Positions 43,607-52,225 of a DNA stretch of 64,000 nt are shown here, one piece after another. The notes below the pieces were generated by a model that was given only the letters and a program-made list of their open reading frames with translations, ran no database searches and was not told the origin of the DNA. Source of the DNA: Streptomyces bikiniensis (GTDB lineage Bacteria > Actinomycetota > Actinomycetes > Streptomycetales > Streptomycetaceae); contig JNWL01000037.1 of NCBI GenBank assembly GCA_000716465.1, forward strand, positions 1 to 64,000, read 5' to 3'. Every line of letters starts with the position of its first letter. Position 1 is the stretch's first letter. A program made the position numbers and the translations under genes.

Positions 43607-44947
43607 ATGCAGCCCAACACCTTGCTCGACGCCCTGCTCGACGAAGCGGGCGTCTCGCACGCCGGCCTCGCCACCCGGGTGAACCGGGCCGGCCGGGCCA
43701 GGGGACTCACCCTGCGCTACGAACACACCGCCGTGGCGCGCTGGTTGAAGGGCCAGCGGCCGCGCGGCCAGGTGCCGGACCTGATCTGCGAGGTGCTCGC
43801 CGCCCGGCTGGACCGGCAGGTGACCCTGGACGACATCGGCCTCGGGGTGCCGGGCGGCCCGGTCCCGCCGCCCGGTTCGCCGCTCTCCGGCTTCGTGGAG
43901 CGGGCGGCGGCCCTCTGGCGCTCCGACGAGCAGCAGCGGCCGCACATCGTCGCGGCGCCCGCCCTGACCGGCACCCCCGCGGTGATGCCCGTCTGGGAGT
44001 GGGAGAACCCGCCGGAGGACACGGACGTCTCCCGCACCGGCCGGACCGCGGTCTCGGCCGCCGACATCGACGTCCTGGTCGCCGCCCGGACCCACTACGA
44101 GCAGATGTACCGCAAGGCCGGGGGCATCGCGACCCGCGCCCGGATCGTCGGCTTCCTCACCGCCGGGACGGCACCGCTGCTCCGGGGCAGCTACGGCGAC
44201 GACCTCGGACGGAGGCTGCACCGCGCCGCCGGCGGCCTGGTGGCGGTGGCCGGGATCTGCGCCTACGACGCCGACGCGCACGGCCTGGCCCAGCGCTACT
44301 TCCACCAGGCGCTGCGGCTCGCCAAGGCGAGCGGGGACCGGGGGCTCGGCGCGTACGTGATCGCGCTCCTCGTCAACCAGTCGCTGTTCACGGGGGAGTA
44401 CCGGCAGGCGGTGGCGTTCGCGGAGGCGGCGCTGCGGGCGGCGGGGCGGCAGATCACCCCGGCGCTCGCCGCCGACCTGACGGCGATGCAGGCGAAGGCG
44501 TACGCGCACCTGGGCGACGGCGCGACCGCGCTCGCCTGCATCCGGCGGGCCGAGGCGGCGGCGGAGCGGATCAGCCCGGGCGAGGAACCGGCCGAGACGG
44601 GCTATGTGCAGCCGGGGCTCGTCAACGTGCAGATCGCGGAGGCCCTCCTCGGCCTGGGCGACCTCCCGGCGGCCCACGAGCACGCCGTGGCGGCGGTCGG
44701 GGCGCCCTCGCACGACCGGGGCCGGGTCCACCGCCTCGCCATGCTGTGCCGGGTCCAGCTCCGGCAGGGGGAGGCCGACGGGGCGGCGCGCACGGCGGTG
44801 GAGATGACGGAGCGGGCGCGCGGGACGGAGTCGCGGCGGCTGCGGGACCGGCTGCGGGAGGTGCGGGAGCACCTGCTCGCGAGCGGCGCGGAGGACGCGC
44901 GGGAGGCGGCGGCCCTCATCGACGGGGCGCTGCGCGTTCCCCTCTGA
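43607..44947 (+). CDS. NsdA-like TPR-containing regulatory protein
   Basis: 446 residues. The N-terminus (NTLLDALLDEAGVSHAGLATRVNRAGRARGL, abbreviated; then HTAVARWLKGQRPRGQVPDLI) is a degenerate XRE-like helix-turn-helix. The C-terminal 280 residues are helical repeats of TPR type (AQRYFHQALRLAKASGDRG, YRQAVAFAEAALRAAG, AHEHAVAAVGAPSHDRGR). This architecture is that of the Streptomyces NsdA/NsdB and sporulation-associated proteins, where nsdA disruption increases antibiotic production and sporulation. A developmental role is likely but the particular paralogue cannot be named. Own promoter; no co-transcribed neighbour evident. Confidence 0.85.
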   Translation: MQPNTLLDALLDEAGVSHAGLATRVNRAGRARGLTLRYEHTAVARWLKGQRPRGQVPDLICEVLAARLDRQVTLDDIGLGVPGGPVPPPGSPLSGFVERAAALWRSDEQQRPHIVAAPALTGTPAVMPVWEWENPPEDTDVSRTGRTAVSAADIDVLVAARTHYEQMYRKAGGIATRARIVGFLTAGTAPLLRGSYGDDLGRRLHRAAGGLVAVAGICAYDADAHGLAQRYFHQALRLAKASGDRGLGAYVIALLVNQSLFTGEYRQAVAFAEAALRAAGRQITPALAADLTAMQAKAYAHLGDGATALACIRRAEAAAERISPGEEPAETGYVQPGLVNVQIAEALLGLGDLPAAHEHAVAAVGAPSHDRGRVHRLAMLCRVQLRQGEADGAARTAVEMTERARGTESRRLRDRLREVREHLLASGAEDAREAAALIDGALRVPL

Positions 44948-45068
44948 CCTGTTCCGGTCGTTTCCGGCCTCCTCCGGTCTCGGTCGATCTCCTGTGATCC
45001 CCTTCGGTCTCCAACTGCTGCGATATTGCCACCGAACAAGCTCCGATCAGTCGGAAGGTGGCAAGAAC

Positions 45069-45599
45069 GTGCAGTGGACGAAACTGAGCGAACGCTCTGT
45101 CTATGAGAACCGTTGGTTCCGAGTGAACCTCGCGGACGTCGAACTCCCGGACGGCCGCCACCTGGACCACTACCTGATCCGGCTCCGCCCGGTCGCCGTC
45201 GCGACCGCCGTCAACGGGGCCGACGAAGTCCTGATGCTCTGGCGCCACCGCTTCATCACCGACAGCTGGGGCTGGGAACTGGCCGCCGGCGTGGTCGAGG
45301 ACGGCGAGGACGTCGAGTCCGCCGCCGCCCGCGAGATGGAGGAGGAGACCGGCTGGCGGCCGGGGCCGCTGCGCCACCTCCTCACCGTCGAGCCCTCCAA
45401 CGGCCTCACCGACGCCCGCCACCACCTCTACTGGGCGGACCGGGCCACCTATACCGGGCCGCCCGAGGACGCCTTCGAGTCCTCGCGGCGGGCCTGGATC
45501 CCGCTGAAGCGGATCCCCGACATGATCGCCCGGGGCGAGGTCCCGGCCGCCAATATGGCCGCCGGTCTGCTGATGCTCCACCACCTGCGCCTCGGCTGA
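45069..45599 (+). CDS. NUDIX hydrolase
   Basis: 176 residues from GTG at 45069 (GGAAGGTGG upstream); an ATG at 44994 would precede the ribosome site. The Nudix box is complete: Gly74, Glu80, Arg88-Glu89, Glu92-Glu93, Gly95 (GVVEDGEDVESAAAREMEEE and on). The surrounding pattern (VLMLWRHRFITDSWGWELAAG, LTVEPSNGLTDARHHLYWAD) matches ADP-ribose pyrophosphatase-like members that cleave nucleoside diphosphates linked to other groups. Substrate not assignable. Terminator at 45631-45670 shared with the convergent dehydrogenase gene. Confidence 0.93.
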   Translation: MQWTKLSERSVYENRWFRVNLADVELPDGRHLDHYLIRLRPVAVATAVNGADEVLMLWRHRFITDSWGWELAAGVVEDGEDVESAAAREMEEETGWRPGPLRHLLTVEPSNGLTDARHHLYWADRATYTGPPEDAFESSRRAWIPLKRIPDMIARGEVPAANMAAGLLMLHHLRLG

Positions 45600-45630
45600 G
45601 CCGGACGCGGCGACCGGAGGCGGGGAAAGG

Positions 45631-45670
45631 CCGGACGGCCCGTACCTGTGCGGGAGTACGGGCCGTCCGG
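45631..45670. terminator. bidirectional terminator between NUDIX and dehydrogenase genes
   Basis: CCGGACGGCCCGTAC (45631-45645) pairs perfectly with GTACGGGCCGTCCGG (45656-45670), 10-nt loop. Confidence 0.9.
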
Positions 45671-45716
45671 GTGGTGCGGAGAGTGGTCTGTGGGGTGCCC
45701 CCGTGAGGGGACGGCG

Positions 45717-46589
45717 TCAGGCGTACGGGTAGAAGCCCGAGCCCGTCTTCCGGCCGAGCCGGCCCGCGTCCACCATGCGCTGGAGCAGCGGGGGAGCGGC
45801 GTACAGCGGCTCCTTGAACTCCGAGTACATCGAGTCGGCGATCGAGGCGATCGTGTCCAGGCCGATCAGGTCGGACAGCTTCAGCGGGCCCATCGGGTGG
45901 GCGCAGCCGAACTCCATGCCGTTGTCGATGTCCTCGCGGCTCGCGATGCCCGACTCGAACATCCGGATCGCGGAGAGCAGGTACGGCACGAGCAGCGCGT
46001 TCACCACGAAGCCCGAGCGGTCCTGGGCGCGGATCGCGTGCTTGCCCAGCGTCTTCTCGGCGAAGGCCTGAGCCCGGCTGATCGTGCCCTCGGAGGTGGT
46101 GAGGGCCGGAATCAGCTCGACGAGCTTCTGCACCGGGGCCGGGTTGAAGAAGTGGATGCCGATGATCTGGTCCGGGCGGGAGGTCGCCACGGCCAGCTTC
46201 ACCAGCGGGATGGAGGAGGTGTTCGAGGCCAGAATGGCGTCCGGCCGGGTGATCACCTGATCGAGGACCTGGAAGATCTCGGTCTTGACCTGCTCGTTCT
46301 CCACCACGGCCTCGATGACGAGGTCGCGGTCGGCGAACTCGCCCAGGTCGGTGGTGAAGCTGAGGCGCGCGAGCGTCGCGTCCCGCTCCTCCTCGCTGAT
46401 CTTGCCGCGTTCGGCGGCCTTCGACAGCGAGTTGTAGAGCCGCGTGCGGCCGATCTCCAGCGCCTCGCCGGTGGTCTCGGCGACCCTCACCTCGAGGCCG
46501 CTCCGGGCACACACCTCTGCGATGCCCGCGCCCATCTGGCCGCAGCCCACCACTCCGACGCGCTCAATGTCGGCCATGGAGTCCGTCAC
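45717..46589 (-). CDS. 3-hydroxybutyryl-CoA dehydrogenase
   Basis: 290 residues from GTG at 46589 (AAAGG six bases upstream); ATG at 46576 is an alternative. N-terminal Rossmann fold with VGVVGCGQMGAGIAEVCARSG, catalytic region SNTSSIPLVKLA and IGIHFFNPAPVQKLVELIP (catalytic His), and the C-terminal helical dimer domain (GFVVNALLVPYLLSAIRM, DNGMEFGCAHPMGPLKLSDL) read in short pieces. It interconverts acetoacetyl-CoA and 3-hydroxybutyryl-CoA with NAD(P), in fatty acid or PHB/butyrate metabolism and supply of C4 units. Divergent from the glycosidase-like gene. Confidence 0.94.
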   Translation of the reverse strand: MTDSMADIERVGVVGCGQMGAGIAEVCARSGLEVRVAETTGEALEIGRTRLYNSLSKAAERGKISEEERDATLARLSFTTDLGEFADRDLVIEAVVENEQVKTEIFQVLDQVITRPDAILASNTSSIPLVKLAVATSRPDQIIGIHFFNPAPVQKLVELIPALTTSEGTISRAQAFAEKTLGKHAIRAQDRSGFVVNALLVPYLLSAIRMFESGIASREDIDNGMEFGCAHPMGPLKLSDLIGLDTIASIADSMYSEFKEPLYAAPPLLQRMVDAGRLGRKTGSGFYPYA

Positions 46590-46747
46590 CTCGTGCCTTT
46601 CGCTCTCTGCCGGCGGCGGGGCCGTGCGATTCCGGTGCGTCCGCCTCTGTCCCACGACGTTACCGCTCATTAACCGATGATCGATCGCCCGGGGCGTGGG
46701 CATGCTCTCCCGGTGAGTGTGACGTATCCAACAGAGGAGGGGTACAA

Positions 46748-48040
46748 GTGCGGCCTATCGGGAGAAGAGGGTTCGTGGCCGGAGCCACCGGGGCGGCGCT
46801 CGCCGTGACGGGAACGACAGGAACGGCGGCGGCGGACGGAGCGGTGCGCGGAGTGACGGCGGCGGGTGCGGCGCCCGAGGTGAGGAGCCAGGCGCGGGGG
46901 AGGCCGTACCGCCGCCGGGAGTTCCGCGGCATGTGGATGGCGACGGTCAACAACATCGACTGGCCCTCCCGGCCCGGCCTGACCGCCGGGCAGCAGCGCT
47001 CCGAACTCCTCGTCCACCTCGACACGGCGGCCGAGCGGCGCCTCAACGCCGTGGTCCTCCAGGTCCGGCCGACCGCCGACGCCCTGTGGCCCTCGCCGCA
47101 CGAGCCGTGGGCGGAGTGCCTCACCGGCACCCAGGGCCGCGACCCCGGCTGGGACCCGCTGGGCACGGCCGTCGCCGAGGCCCACGCGCGGGACCTCCAG
47201 CTGCACGCCTGGTTCAACCCGTACCGGGTGGCGAACCACGCCGACCCGGCCCGGCTCACCGCCTCCCACCCGGCGCGGCGGCACCCCGAGTGGGTGCTGC
47301 CCTACGGCGGGAAGCTGTACTACGACCCCGGGCTTCCCGAGGTCCGGCGCTTCGTCCAGGACGCCATGCTGGACGCGGTGCGCCGCTACGACGTCGACGC
47401 CGTGCACTGGGACGACTACTTCTACCCGTACCCGGTCGCCGGGCAGTCCTTCGCCGACGACGAGACGTACGCGCGCCACGGCGGGGACTTCCCCGACCGG
47501 GCCTCCTGGCGGCGGCACAACACCGACCTGCTGGTCTCCGAGATGTCCGCCCGAATCAGGGCCGTCAAGCCGGGGGTGGCCTTCGGCGTGAGCCCCTTCG
47601 GGGTCTGGCGGAACCGCGCCACCGACCCGGAGGGCTCGAACACCGACGCCGGCGTCCAGACGTACGACGACCTGTACGCCGACACCCGCAAGTGGGTGCG
47701 GGAGGGCTGGCTCGATCACGTCGTGCCGCAGCTGTACTGGCACATCGGCCTGCCCGCGGCCGACTACGCCGAACTGCTGCCCTGGTGGGACGAGACGGTA
47801 CGGGGCACCGGTGTCGGGCTCTACGTCGGGGAGGCGCTCCACAAGGCGGGCGACCCCGCCCAGCCCGCCGCCTGGCAGGACCCGCGGGAGCTCTCGCGCC
47901 ACCTGGAGCTCGCCAAGGGGTACTCCGGGGTCGGCGGGCACTGCTTCTTCTCCGCGAAGGAGGTCGCGCGCGACCGGATCGGGGCGATGGCCACCGTGGT
48001 GGCCGACCACTACCCGGCCAGGGTCCGCCCGCCGGGGTGA
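46748..48040 (+). CDS. Tat-exported glycoside hydrolase-like protein (GHL10/DUF187)
   Basis: 430 residues from GTG at 46748 (AGAGGAGG upstream). The N-terminus MRPIGRRGFVAGATGAALAV has a twin-arginine motif and cleavage site, so folded export is likely. The catalytic-like TIM barrel reads FRGMWMATVNNIDWPS, LNAVVLQVRPTADALWPS, HAWFNPYRV, VDAVHWDDYFYPYP, GVSPFGVWRN and DHVVPQLYWHIG, all typical of the glycosyl-hydrolase-like family 10 proteins related to enzymes acting on peptidoglycan or sialic-acid-like glycans. The aspartates in HWDDYF are candidate catalytic residues. Function remains putative. Confidence 0.92.
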   Translation: MRPIGRRGFVAGATGAALAVTGTTGTAAADGAVRGVTAAGAAPEVRSQARGRPYRRREFRGMWMATVNNIDWPSRPGLTAGQQRSELLVHLDTAAERRLNAVVLQVRPTADALWPSPHEPWAECLTGTQGRDPGWDPLGTAVAEAHARDLQLHAWFNPYRVANHADPARLTASHPARRHPEWVLPYGGKLYYDPGLPEVRRFVQDAMLDAVRRYDVDAVHWDDYFYPYPVAGQSFADDETYARHGGDFPDRASWRRHNTDLLVSEMSARIRAVKPGVAFGVSPFGVWRNRATDPEGSNTDAGVQTYDDLYADTRKWVREGWLDHVVPQLYWHIGLPAADYAELLPWWDETVRGTGVGLYVGEALHKAGDPAQPAAWQDPRELSRHLELAKGYSGVGGHCFFSAKEVARDRIGAMATVVADHYPARVRPPG

Positions 48041-48114
48041 CGGCCCCCGGCCGGCCCCGTCTCCCGCCCGGTCCTGTTTCTCGCCCGGTCCCGCCGCTCG
48101 GTGGGTCCTGCCCC

Positions 48115-48318
48115 TCAGCCGGCTCCCGCCTCCGGGTGGTGGCGCACGACGGTGTCGGGGCCGGGCGACATCAGGGCCTCGTGTCCGTCGTCGTCGAACT
48201 TCACGCGGTACGGGGGAGTGCCGTTCTCCCCCAGTACCTGAAGGACCTCGGCCGTGCGGTCGTGGTGGCCGACGGTCCGTCCGTGCACCAGCAGCTTGTC
48301 GCCCACGCTCGCCTGCAT
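48115..48318 (-). CDS. DUF1918 domain-containing small protein
   Basis: 67 residues. MQASVGDKLLVHGRTVGHHD with the following VLGENGTPPYRVKFDDDGHE is the conserved DUF1918 pattern, a small beta-barrel-like domain common in actinobacteria, often in several copies per genome and stress-associated. No catalytic residues are evident. Preceded by GAGGT (48325-48329 on the complement). Confidence 0.9.
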   Translation of the reverse strand: MQASVGDKLLVHGRTVGHHDRTAEVLQVLGENGTPPYRVKFDDDGHEALMSPGPDTVVRHHPEAGAG

Positions 48319-48434
48319 CGGGGTGACCTCCTCGCGACCGGACTCGTGCCGGTCTCCCGTTCCTCAAGGTCTCTGCTTCTCATTGTGACCCTTTTCGCCC
48401 GGTTCCGTCCCGCCCGACCTCCCCGGCCTCCGGC

Positions 48435-49460
48435 TCACGACGTCGACCGCTGGGTGACCGCGATGCAGACCAGGACCGCGACCGCCGCGACGGGGGCGGC
48501 CGGCGACAGGGTCTCGCCGAGCAGGGTGACCGACCAGACGAGGGTGAGGAGCGGCTGGGCGAGCTGGAGCTGGCTGGCCTTCGGGATGCCGATCGCGGCC
48601 ATGCCCCGGTACCAGACGTACAGGCCGAAGAAGGTCGAGCCGGCGGCGACCCACACCAGGCCGATGACGCCGTGGGCGTTCAGGTGGACCGGCTCCAGGG
48701 ACAGGGCGACGGCCGAGGCGGCCACCATCAGCGGCAGGCAGAGGATCAGGGCCCAGCCGATGACCTGCCAGCCCGGCATCAGTCCGGCGAGCCGGCCGCC
48801 CTCGGTGTACCCGGCCGCGCACACGAGCAGCGCCCCGAAGAGGTACAGGTCGCCGGTGGAGAGCGCCCCGCCGCTCTCCGCGAGCGTGAAGCCGAGCACC
48901 ACCACGGCCCCCGATACGGCCGCGATCCAGAAGGTGCGGGAGGGGCGCCGGCCCGTCCGCAGGGCGGCGAAGGCCGCCGTGGTGAGCGGCAGGAGGCCCA
49001 CCACCACGGCGGCGTGGGAGGTGGTGGAGGTCCGCAGGGCCAGGCTGGTCAGGAGCGGGAAGCCGACGACGACCCCGCCGGCGACCACCGCGAGCCCCGC
49101 CCAGTGGCGCCGCTCCGGCAGCGGCACCCGGCCGGCGAGCAGGAAGACGCCGGCGACGAGCGCGGCGAGGGTGGACCGCACGGCCACGAGCGACCAGGGG
49201 CCGAAGCTCTCCAGGCCCCAGACGGTCGACGGGAAGGTGAGCGAGAACGCGACGACGCCGAGCCCGGCGAGCAGGGTGCCGCGGCCCCGGGAATCGGCCG
49301 CGGAGGCCCGGGAGGCGGCTGCGGGGCCCGGGGCGCCGGACGGCCCGGCGGTGGGGGAGACGGTTCCAGCGGTCGGGGAGCCGGACGGCCCGGTCGTAGG
49401 GGTCCCCGAGGCGGTGACCGCTACCGCGGTGGTGGCAGTAGCGCTATCGTGTGCTCTCAT
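48435..49460 (-). CDS. EamA/DMT-superfamily transporter
   Basis: 341 residues from ATG at 49460, the only usable start ahead of the first helix. About ten membrane helices in two EamA halves (LLAGLGVVAFSLTFPSTVWG, AVVVGLLPLTTAAFAAL; YLFGALLVCAAGYTEGGRLA, GLYVWYRGMAAIGIPKASQL). The first 60 residues are an unusual Ser/Thr/Gly/Pro/Ala-rich extension. Family members export amino acids or other metabolites. Its start codon overlaps the start of the divergent MocR gene, and no ribosome site precedes it, so it is probably leaderless and controlled by that regulator. Confidence 0.87.
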   Translation of the reverse strand: MRAHDSATATTAVAVTASGTPTTGPSGSPTAGTVSPTAGPSGAPGPAAASRASAADSRGRGTLLAGLGVVAFSLTFPSTVWGLESFGPWSLVAVRSTLAALVAGVFLLAGRVPLPERRHWAGLAVVAGGVVVGFPLLTSLALRTSTTSHAAVVVGLLPLTTAAFAALRTGRRPSRTFWIAAVSGAVVVLGFTLAESGGALSTGDLYLFGALLVCAAGYTEGGRLAGLMPGWQVIGWALILCLPLMVAASAVALSLEPVHLNAHGVIGLVWVAAGSTFFGLYVWYRGMAAIGIPKASQLQLAQPLLTLVWSVTLLGETLSPAAPVAAVAVLVCIAVTQRSTS

Positions 49461-49471
49461 GCATGAGCGTA
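49445..49471. promoter_or_regulatory. overlapping divergent leaderless promoters with shared start codons
   Basis: TATCGT (49445-49450) sits 8 bp before the MocR ATG (49459-49461). On the other strand TACGCT (49466-49471) sits 5 bp before the transporter ATG (49460-49458). The two ATGs overlap in the string CATG, so each -10 lies inside the other gene's coding sequence and the two promoters occupy the same DNA. Confidence 0.6.
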
Positions 49472-50895
49472 GCAGTGTCGCGGAGCTGGCGAAATCCCTG
49501 AAGGCGGAGCTCGACCGCTACTCTCCCGGTGGAAAGCTGCCGTCGAGCAGGGCACTCGTCGAGCGCTACCGCGTCTCCCCGGTCACCGTCACCCGCGCCC
49601 TCGCCCAGCTCGCCGCCGAAGGCCTCGTCGTCACCCGCCCCGGCGCCGGCGCCTTCCGCGCGGAGCCCCGTACCGCCACCCCGGCCGCCGGGGACACCTC
49701 CTGGCAGGAGGTCGCCCTCAGCGCCGACACCGCCACCGAGCTCGTGCCCCGGGCCGTCGACGCCTCCGGCGTCCTCGTCACCCTCTCCGCACCGCCGCCC
49801 GGCACGATCGAGTTCAACGGCGGCTACCTCCACCCCTCCCTCCAGCCCGAGCGGGTCCTCTCCGCCGCACTCGCCCGGGCCGGCCGCCGCCCCGGAGCCT
49901 GGGGCAGACCGCCCGTCGACGGCCTGCCCGAGCTGCGCGAGTGGTTCGCCCGCGAGATCGGCGGCAGCGTCACCGCGGCCGGGGTCCTCGTCACGGCCGG
50001 GGGCCAGTCCGCGATCACCACCGCCCTGCGCGCCCTCGCCCCGCCCGGCACCCCCGTCCTGGTCGAGTCGCCCACCTACCCGGGCATGCTCGCCGTCGCC
50101 CGCGCCGCCGGACTCCGGCCCGTCCCCGTGCCCGTCGACGCCGGGGGGGTCCGCCCCGAACTCCTCGAAGCCGCGTTCCGCGCCACCGGCGCCCGCGTCC
50201 TCGTCTGCCAGCCGCTCTTCCAGAACCCCACGGGGGCCGTCCTCGGACCGGAACGGCGCCGGGAGGTCGTCCGGATCGCCCGCGCCGCCGGGGCCTTCGT
50301 GGTCGAGGACGACTTCGCCCGCCTCCTCGTCCATGAGGACGCCCCGCCGCTCCCCGCACCCCTCGCCGCCGAGGACCCGGACGGCGTCGTCGTCCACGTC
50401 CGCTCCCTCACCAAGCCCACCTCGGCCAGCCTCCGCGTCGGCGCCCTCGCCGCCCGGGGCCCCGTCCTGGAACGGCTGCGCGCCATCCAGGTCGTCGACA
50501 GCTTCTTCGTCCCCCGGCCCCTCCAGGAGGCCGCGCTCGAACTCGTCGGCTCCCCGGCCTGGCCCCGCCACCTCCGCGCCGTCTCCCAGGAGCTCAAGGC
50601 CCGCCGGGACGCCCTGACCGGCGCCCTCGCCCACCACCTCCCCGAACTCTCCCTGCCCCACGTCCCCTCCGGCGGCTACCACCTCTGGCTGCGCCTCCCC
50701 GACGCCCTGCCCGAGGCCTCCCTCCACGCCACCGCCCTGCGCACCGGGGTCGCCGCCGCCCCCGGCCGCCCCTACTTCTGCGCCGAACCGCCCGCCGGCC
50801 ACATCCGGCTGAGTTTCGCGGGTGTCGCGGGCCCCACGGAGATCGCGGAGGGCGTGCGCCGCCTGCGGACGGCGGTGGACGAGCTCACCGGCTGA
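49459..50895 (+). CDS. MocR-type regulator (GntR helix-turn-helix fused to PLP aminotransferase)
   Basis: 478 residues. GntR-type winged helix at about 5-72 (LAKSLKAELDRYSPGGKLPS, YRVSPVTVTRALAQLAAEGL), then a fold-type I aminotransferase domain: GRPPVDGLPELREWFA, GGQSAITTALRALAPPG, FQNPTGAVL, and the PLP lysine in RSLTKPTSASLRVG. MocR proteins sense amino-acid-like or vitamin B6-like ligands through PLP and often control a divergent transporter or biosynthetic gene, here the EamA transporter. No ribosome site before the ATG; a leaderless transcript is likely. Terminator at 50908-50947. Confidence 0.92.
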   Translation: MHERSSVAELAKSLKAELDRYSPGGKLPSSRALVERYRVSPVTVTRALAQLAAEGLVVTRPGAGAFRAEPRTATPAAGDTSWQEVALSADTATELVPRAVDASGVLVTLSAPPPGTIEFNGGYLHPSLQPERVLSAALARAGRRPGAWGRPPVDGLPELREWFAREIGGSVTAAGVLVTAGGQSAITTALRALAPPGTPVLVESPTYPGMLAVARAAGLRPVPVPVDAGGVRPELLEAAFRATGARVLVCQPLFQNPTGAVLGPERRREVVRIARAAGAFVVEDDFARLLVHEDAPPLPAPLAAEDPDGVVVHVRSLTKPTSASLRVGALAARGPVLERLRAIQVVDSFFVPRPLQEAALELVGSPAWPRHLRAVSQELKARRDALTGALAHHLPELSLPHVPSGGYHLWLRLPDALPEASLHATALRTGVAAAPGRPYFCAEPPAGHIRLSFAGVAGPTEIAEGVRRLRTAVDELTG

Positions 50896-50907
50896 CCACG
50901 ACCGGCC

Positions 50908-50947
50908 ACCGGGGCGGGGCCGTACGGGCCCCCGGCCCCGCCCCGGT
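50908..50947 (+). terminator. terminator of the MocR gene
   Basis: ACCGGGGCGGGGCCG (50908-50922) pairs perfectly with CGGCCCCGCCCCGGT (50933-50947), 10-nt loop. Confidence 0.85.
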
Positions 50948-51008
50948 CCGGCAACGGCCCCCGGCAAAACCACCTGACAAGCCCCCGCCCTCCTGGAAGC
51001 CTGCGCCC

Positions 51009-51461
51009 ATGACCGACAGCAGCCTCCCGGAGGGCCCCGTCATGCACGGGGCGTACGAGATCTCGTCCGACCCCGCCCGGATCGACGCCGCCCGCGTCCA
51101 CCACTGGATCTCCACCGACTCCTACTGGGCCCGGGGCCGACCTCGGGAGAAGCAGGACCGGGCCGTCGCCGGCTCGCTCAACCTCGGCGCGTACCACCGC
51201 GAGACCGGCGAGATGAGCGCCTACGCGCGCGTCGTCACCGACTACGCCACCTTCGCCTGGCTCTGCGACGTCTACGTCGACCGCCCGGCCCGGGGCACCG
51301 GCCTCGGCACCGCGCTCGTCACCGCCGTCCGGGACCTCCTGGAGCCGTACGGACTGAGCCGCATCATGCTCGCCACCGCCGACGCGCACGGCGTGTACGA
51401 GAAGGTGGGTTTCGCGCCACTCCGAAATCCGGACATGTGGATGGCTCTCGGGCGGCAGTGA
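51009..51461 (+). CDS. GNAT family N-acetyltransferase
   Basis: 150 residues. The pattern ISSDPARIDAARVHHWISTD with SYWARGRPREKQDRAVAGSL and VVTDYATFAWLCDVYVD, then the acetyl-CoA loop RGTGLGTALV and the C-terminal YEKVGFAPLRNPDMWM, match a common bacterial GNAT subgroup. Acceptor substrate unknown; cytoplasmic. The ATG at 51009 has a weak GGAAG upstream. Confidence 0.92.
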   Translation: MTDSSLPEGPVMHGAYEISSDPARIDAARVHHWISTDSYWARGRPREKQDRAVAGSLNLGAYHRETGEMSAYARVVTDYATFAWLCDVYVDRPARGTGLGTALVTAVRDLLEPYGLSRIMLATADAHGVYEKVGFAPLRNPDMWMALGRQ

Positions 51462-51494
51462 GCCGCGCTCCCTCCGCCCCCTCGGAACGACCCC

Positions 51495-51523
51495 TTGACC
51501 AGTGGCGCCACCGGCCTCACGAT
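51495..51523 (+). promoter_or_regulatory. promoter of a leaderless gene at 51531
   Basis: TTGACC (51495-51500) and CACGAT (51518-51523) are 17 bp apart, and the -10 ends 7 bp before the ATG at 51531. This is the layout of a housekeeping promoter driving a leaderless mRNA. Confidence 0.6.
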
Positions 51524-51530
51524 CGCGGCC

Positions 51531-52106
51531 ATGGGTCTTCGGGTGACGCTCGTCACGGCGGCACGCAGCTCCTCCCTGCTCGCCGAACGGTTCGACGACG
51601 ACCGGCCGATGGACGAGGCCGGCTGGTACGAGGTGCAGCAGGCCGCGCCCGCGCTCATCCCGCTCGGCGCGGCCGAGCTGCGCTACTGCTCCCCGACCCC
51701 CCGCAGCCGCGCCACCGGCACCGCCCTCGGCTACGCGCCCCTCGTCCAGCCCGCGCTGCGCGACTGCGACATGGGCCGCTGGCGCGGCCTGACCCTCGCC
51801 GAGGTCGCCGCCCTCGAACCGGCCGCCGTCGACGCCTGGCTCACCGACGCCCGCACCGCCCCGCACGGCGGCGAACCGCTCCTCGCCTTCATCACCCGGA
51901 TAGGGAACTGGCTCGACACCCGGCCCGCCGAGGACTGCGCCGTCGTCGCCGTCGCCGAACCCTCCGTCGTACGGGCCGCCCTCGTGTACGCCCTGAAGGC
52001 GCCGCCCGCCGCGTACTGGAACGTCGACGTCCGCCCCCTCTCCACCGTCACCCTCACCGGCCGCCCCGGCCTCTGGCACCTCCAGCTTGACGCGGCCCTG
52101 CGCTGA
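51531..52106 (+). CDS. degenerate histidine phosphatase family protein (probable pseudoenzyme)
   Basis: 191 residues from ATG at 51531. The overall phosphoglycerate-mutase-like pattern is clear: SPTPRSRATGTALGY, DCDMGRWRGLTLAEV, HGGEPLLAFITRIGNWL, VVRAALVYAL. But the catalytic RHG motif is replaced by LVTAARSSS and the second histidine motif SHG by VAEPS, so both catalytic histidines are missing. The middle arginine (SPTPRSRAT) is kept. Without the phospho-acceptor histidine a phosphatase reaction is not expected; ligand binding or a regulatory role is more likely. From memory, close Streptomyces homologues share these changes, so this is not a random mutation. Confidence 0.85.
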   Translation: MGLRVTLVTAARSSSLLAERFDDDRPMDEAGWYEVQQAAPALIPLGAAELRYCSPTPRSRATGTALGYAPLVQPALRDCDMGRWRGLTLAEVAALEPAAVDAWLTDARTAPHGGEPLLAFITRIGNWLDTRPAEDCAVVAVAEPSVVRAALVYALKAPPAAYWNVDVRPLSTVTLTGRPGLWHLQLDAALR

Positions 52107-52210
52107 CGGGCCGTGCCACCGGGGCGGGAGGCGGCCCGGCGGCGCGACCGGGAGGGAGAGGTGGCCCGGCCCCGCGACCGCGACGAGGGCGGCCCGGTCC
52201 CGCGACCGGC

Positions 52211-52216
52211 TAGCCT
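52211..52216 (+). promoter_or_regulatory. -10 element of the RlmG-like gene
   Basis: TAGCCT ends 9 bp before the ATG at 52226, with no ribosome site between; probably another leaderless transcript. Confidence 0.5.
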
Positions 52217-52225
52217 GAACCCACG

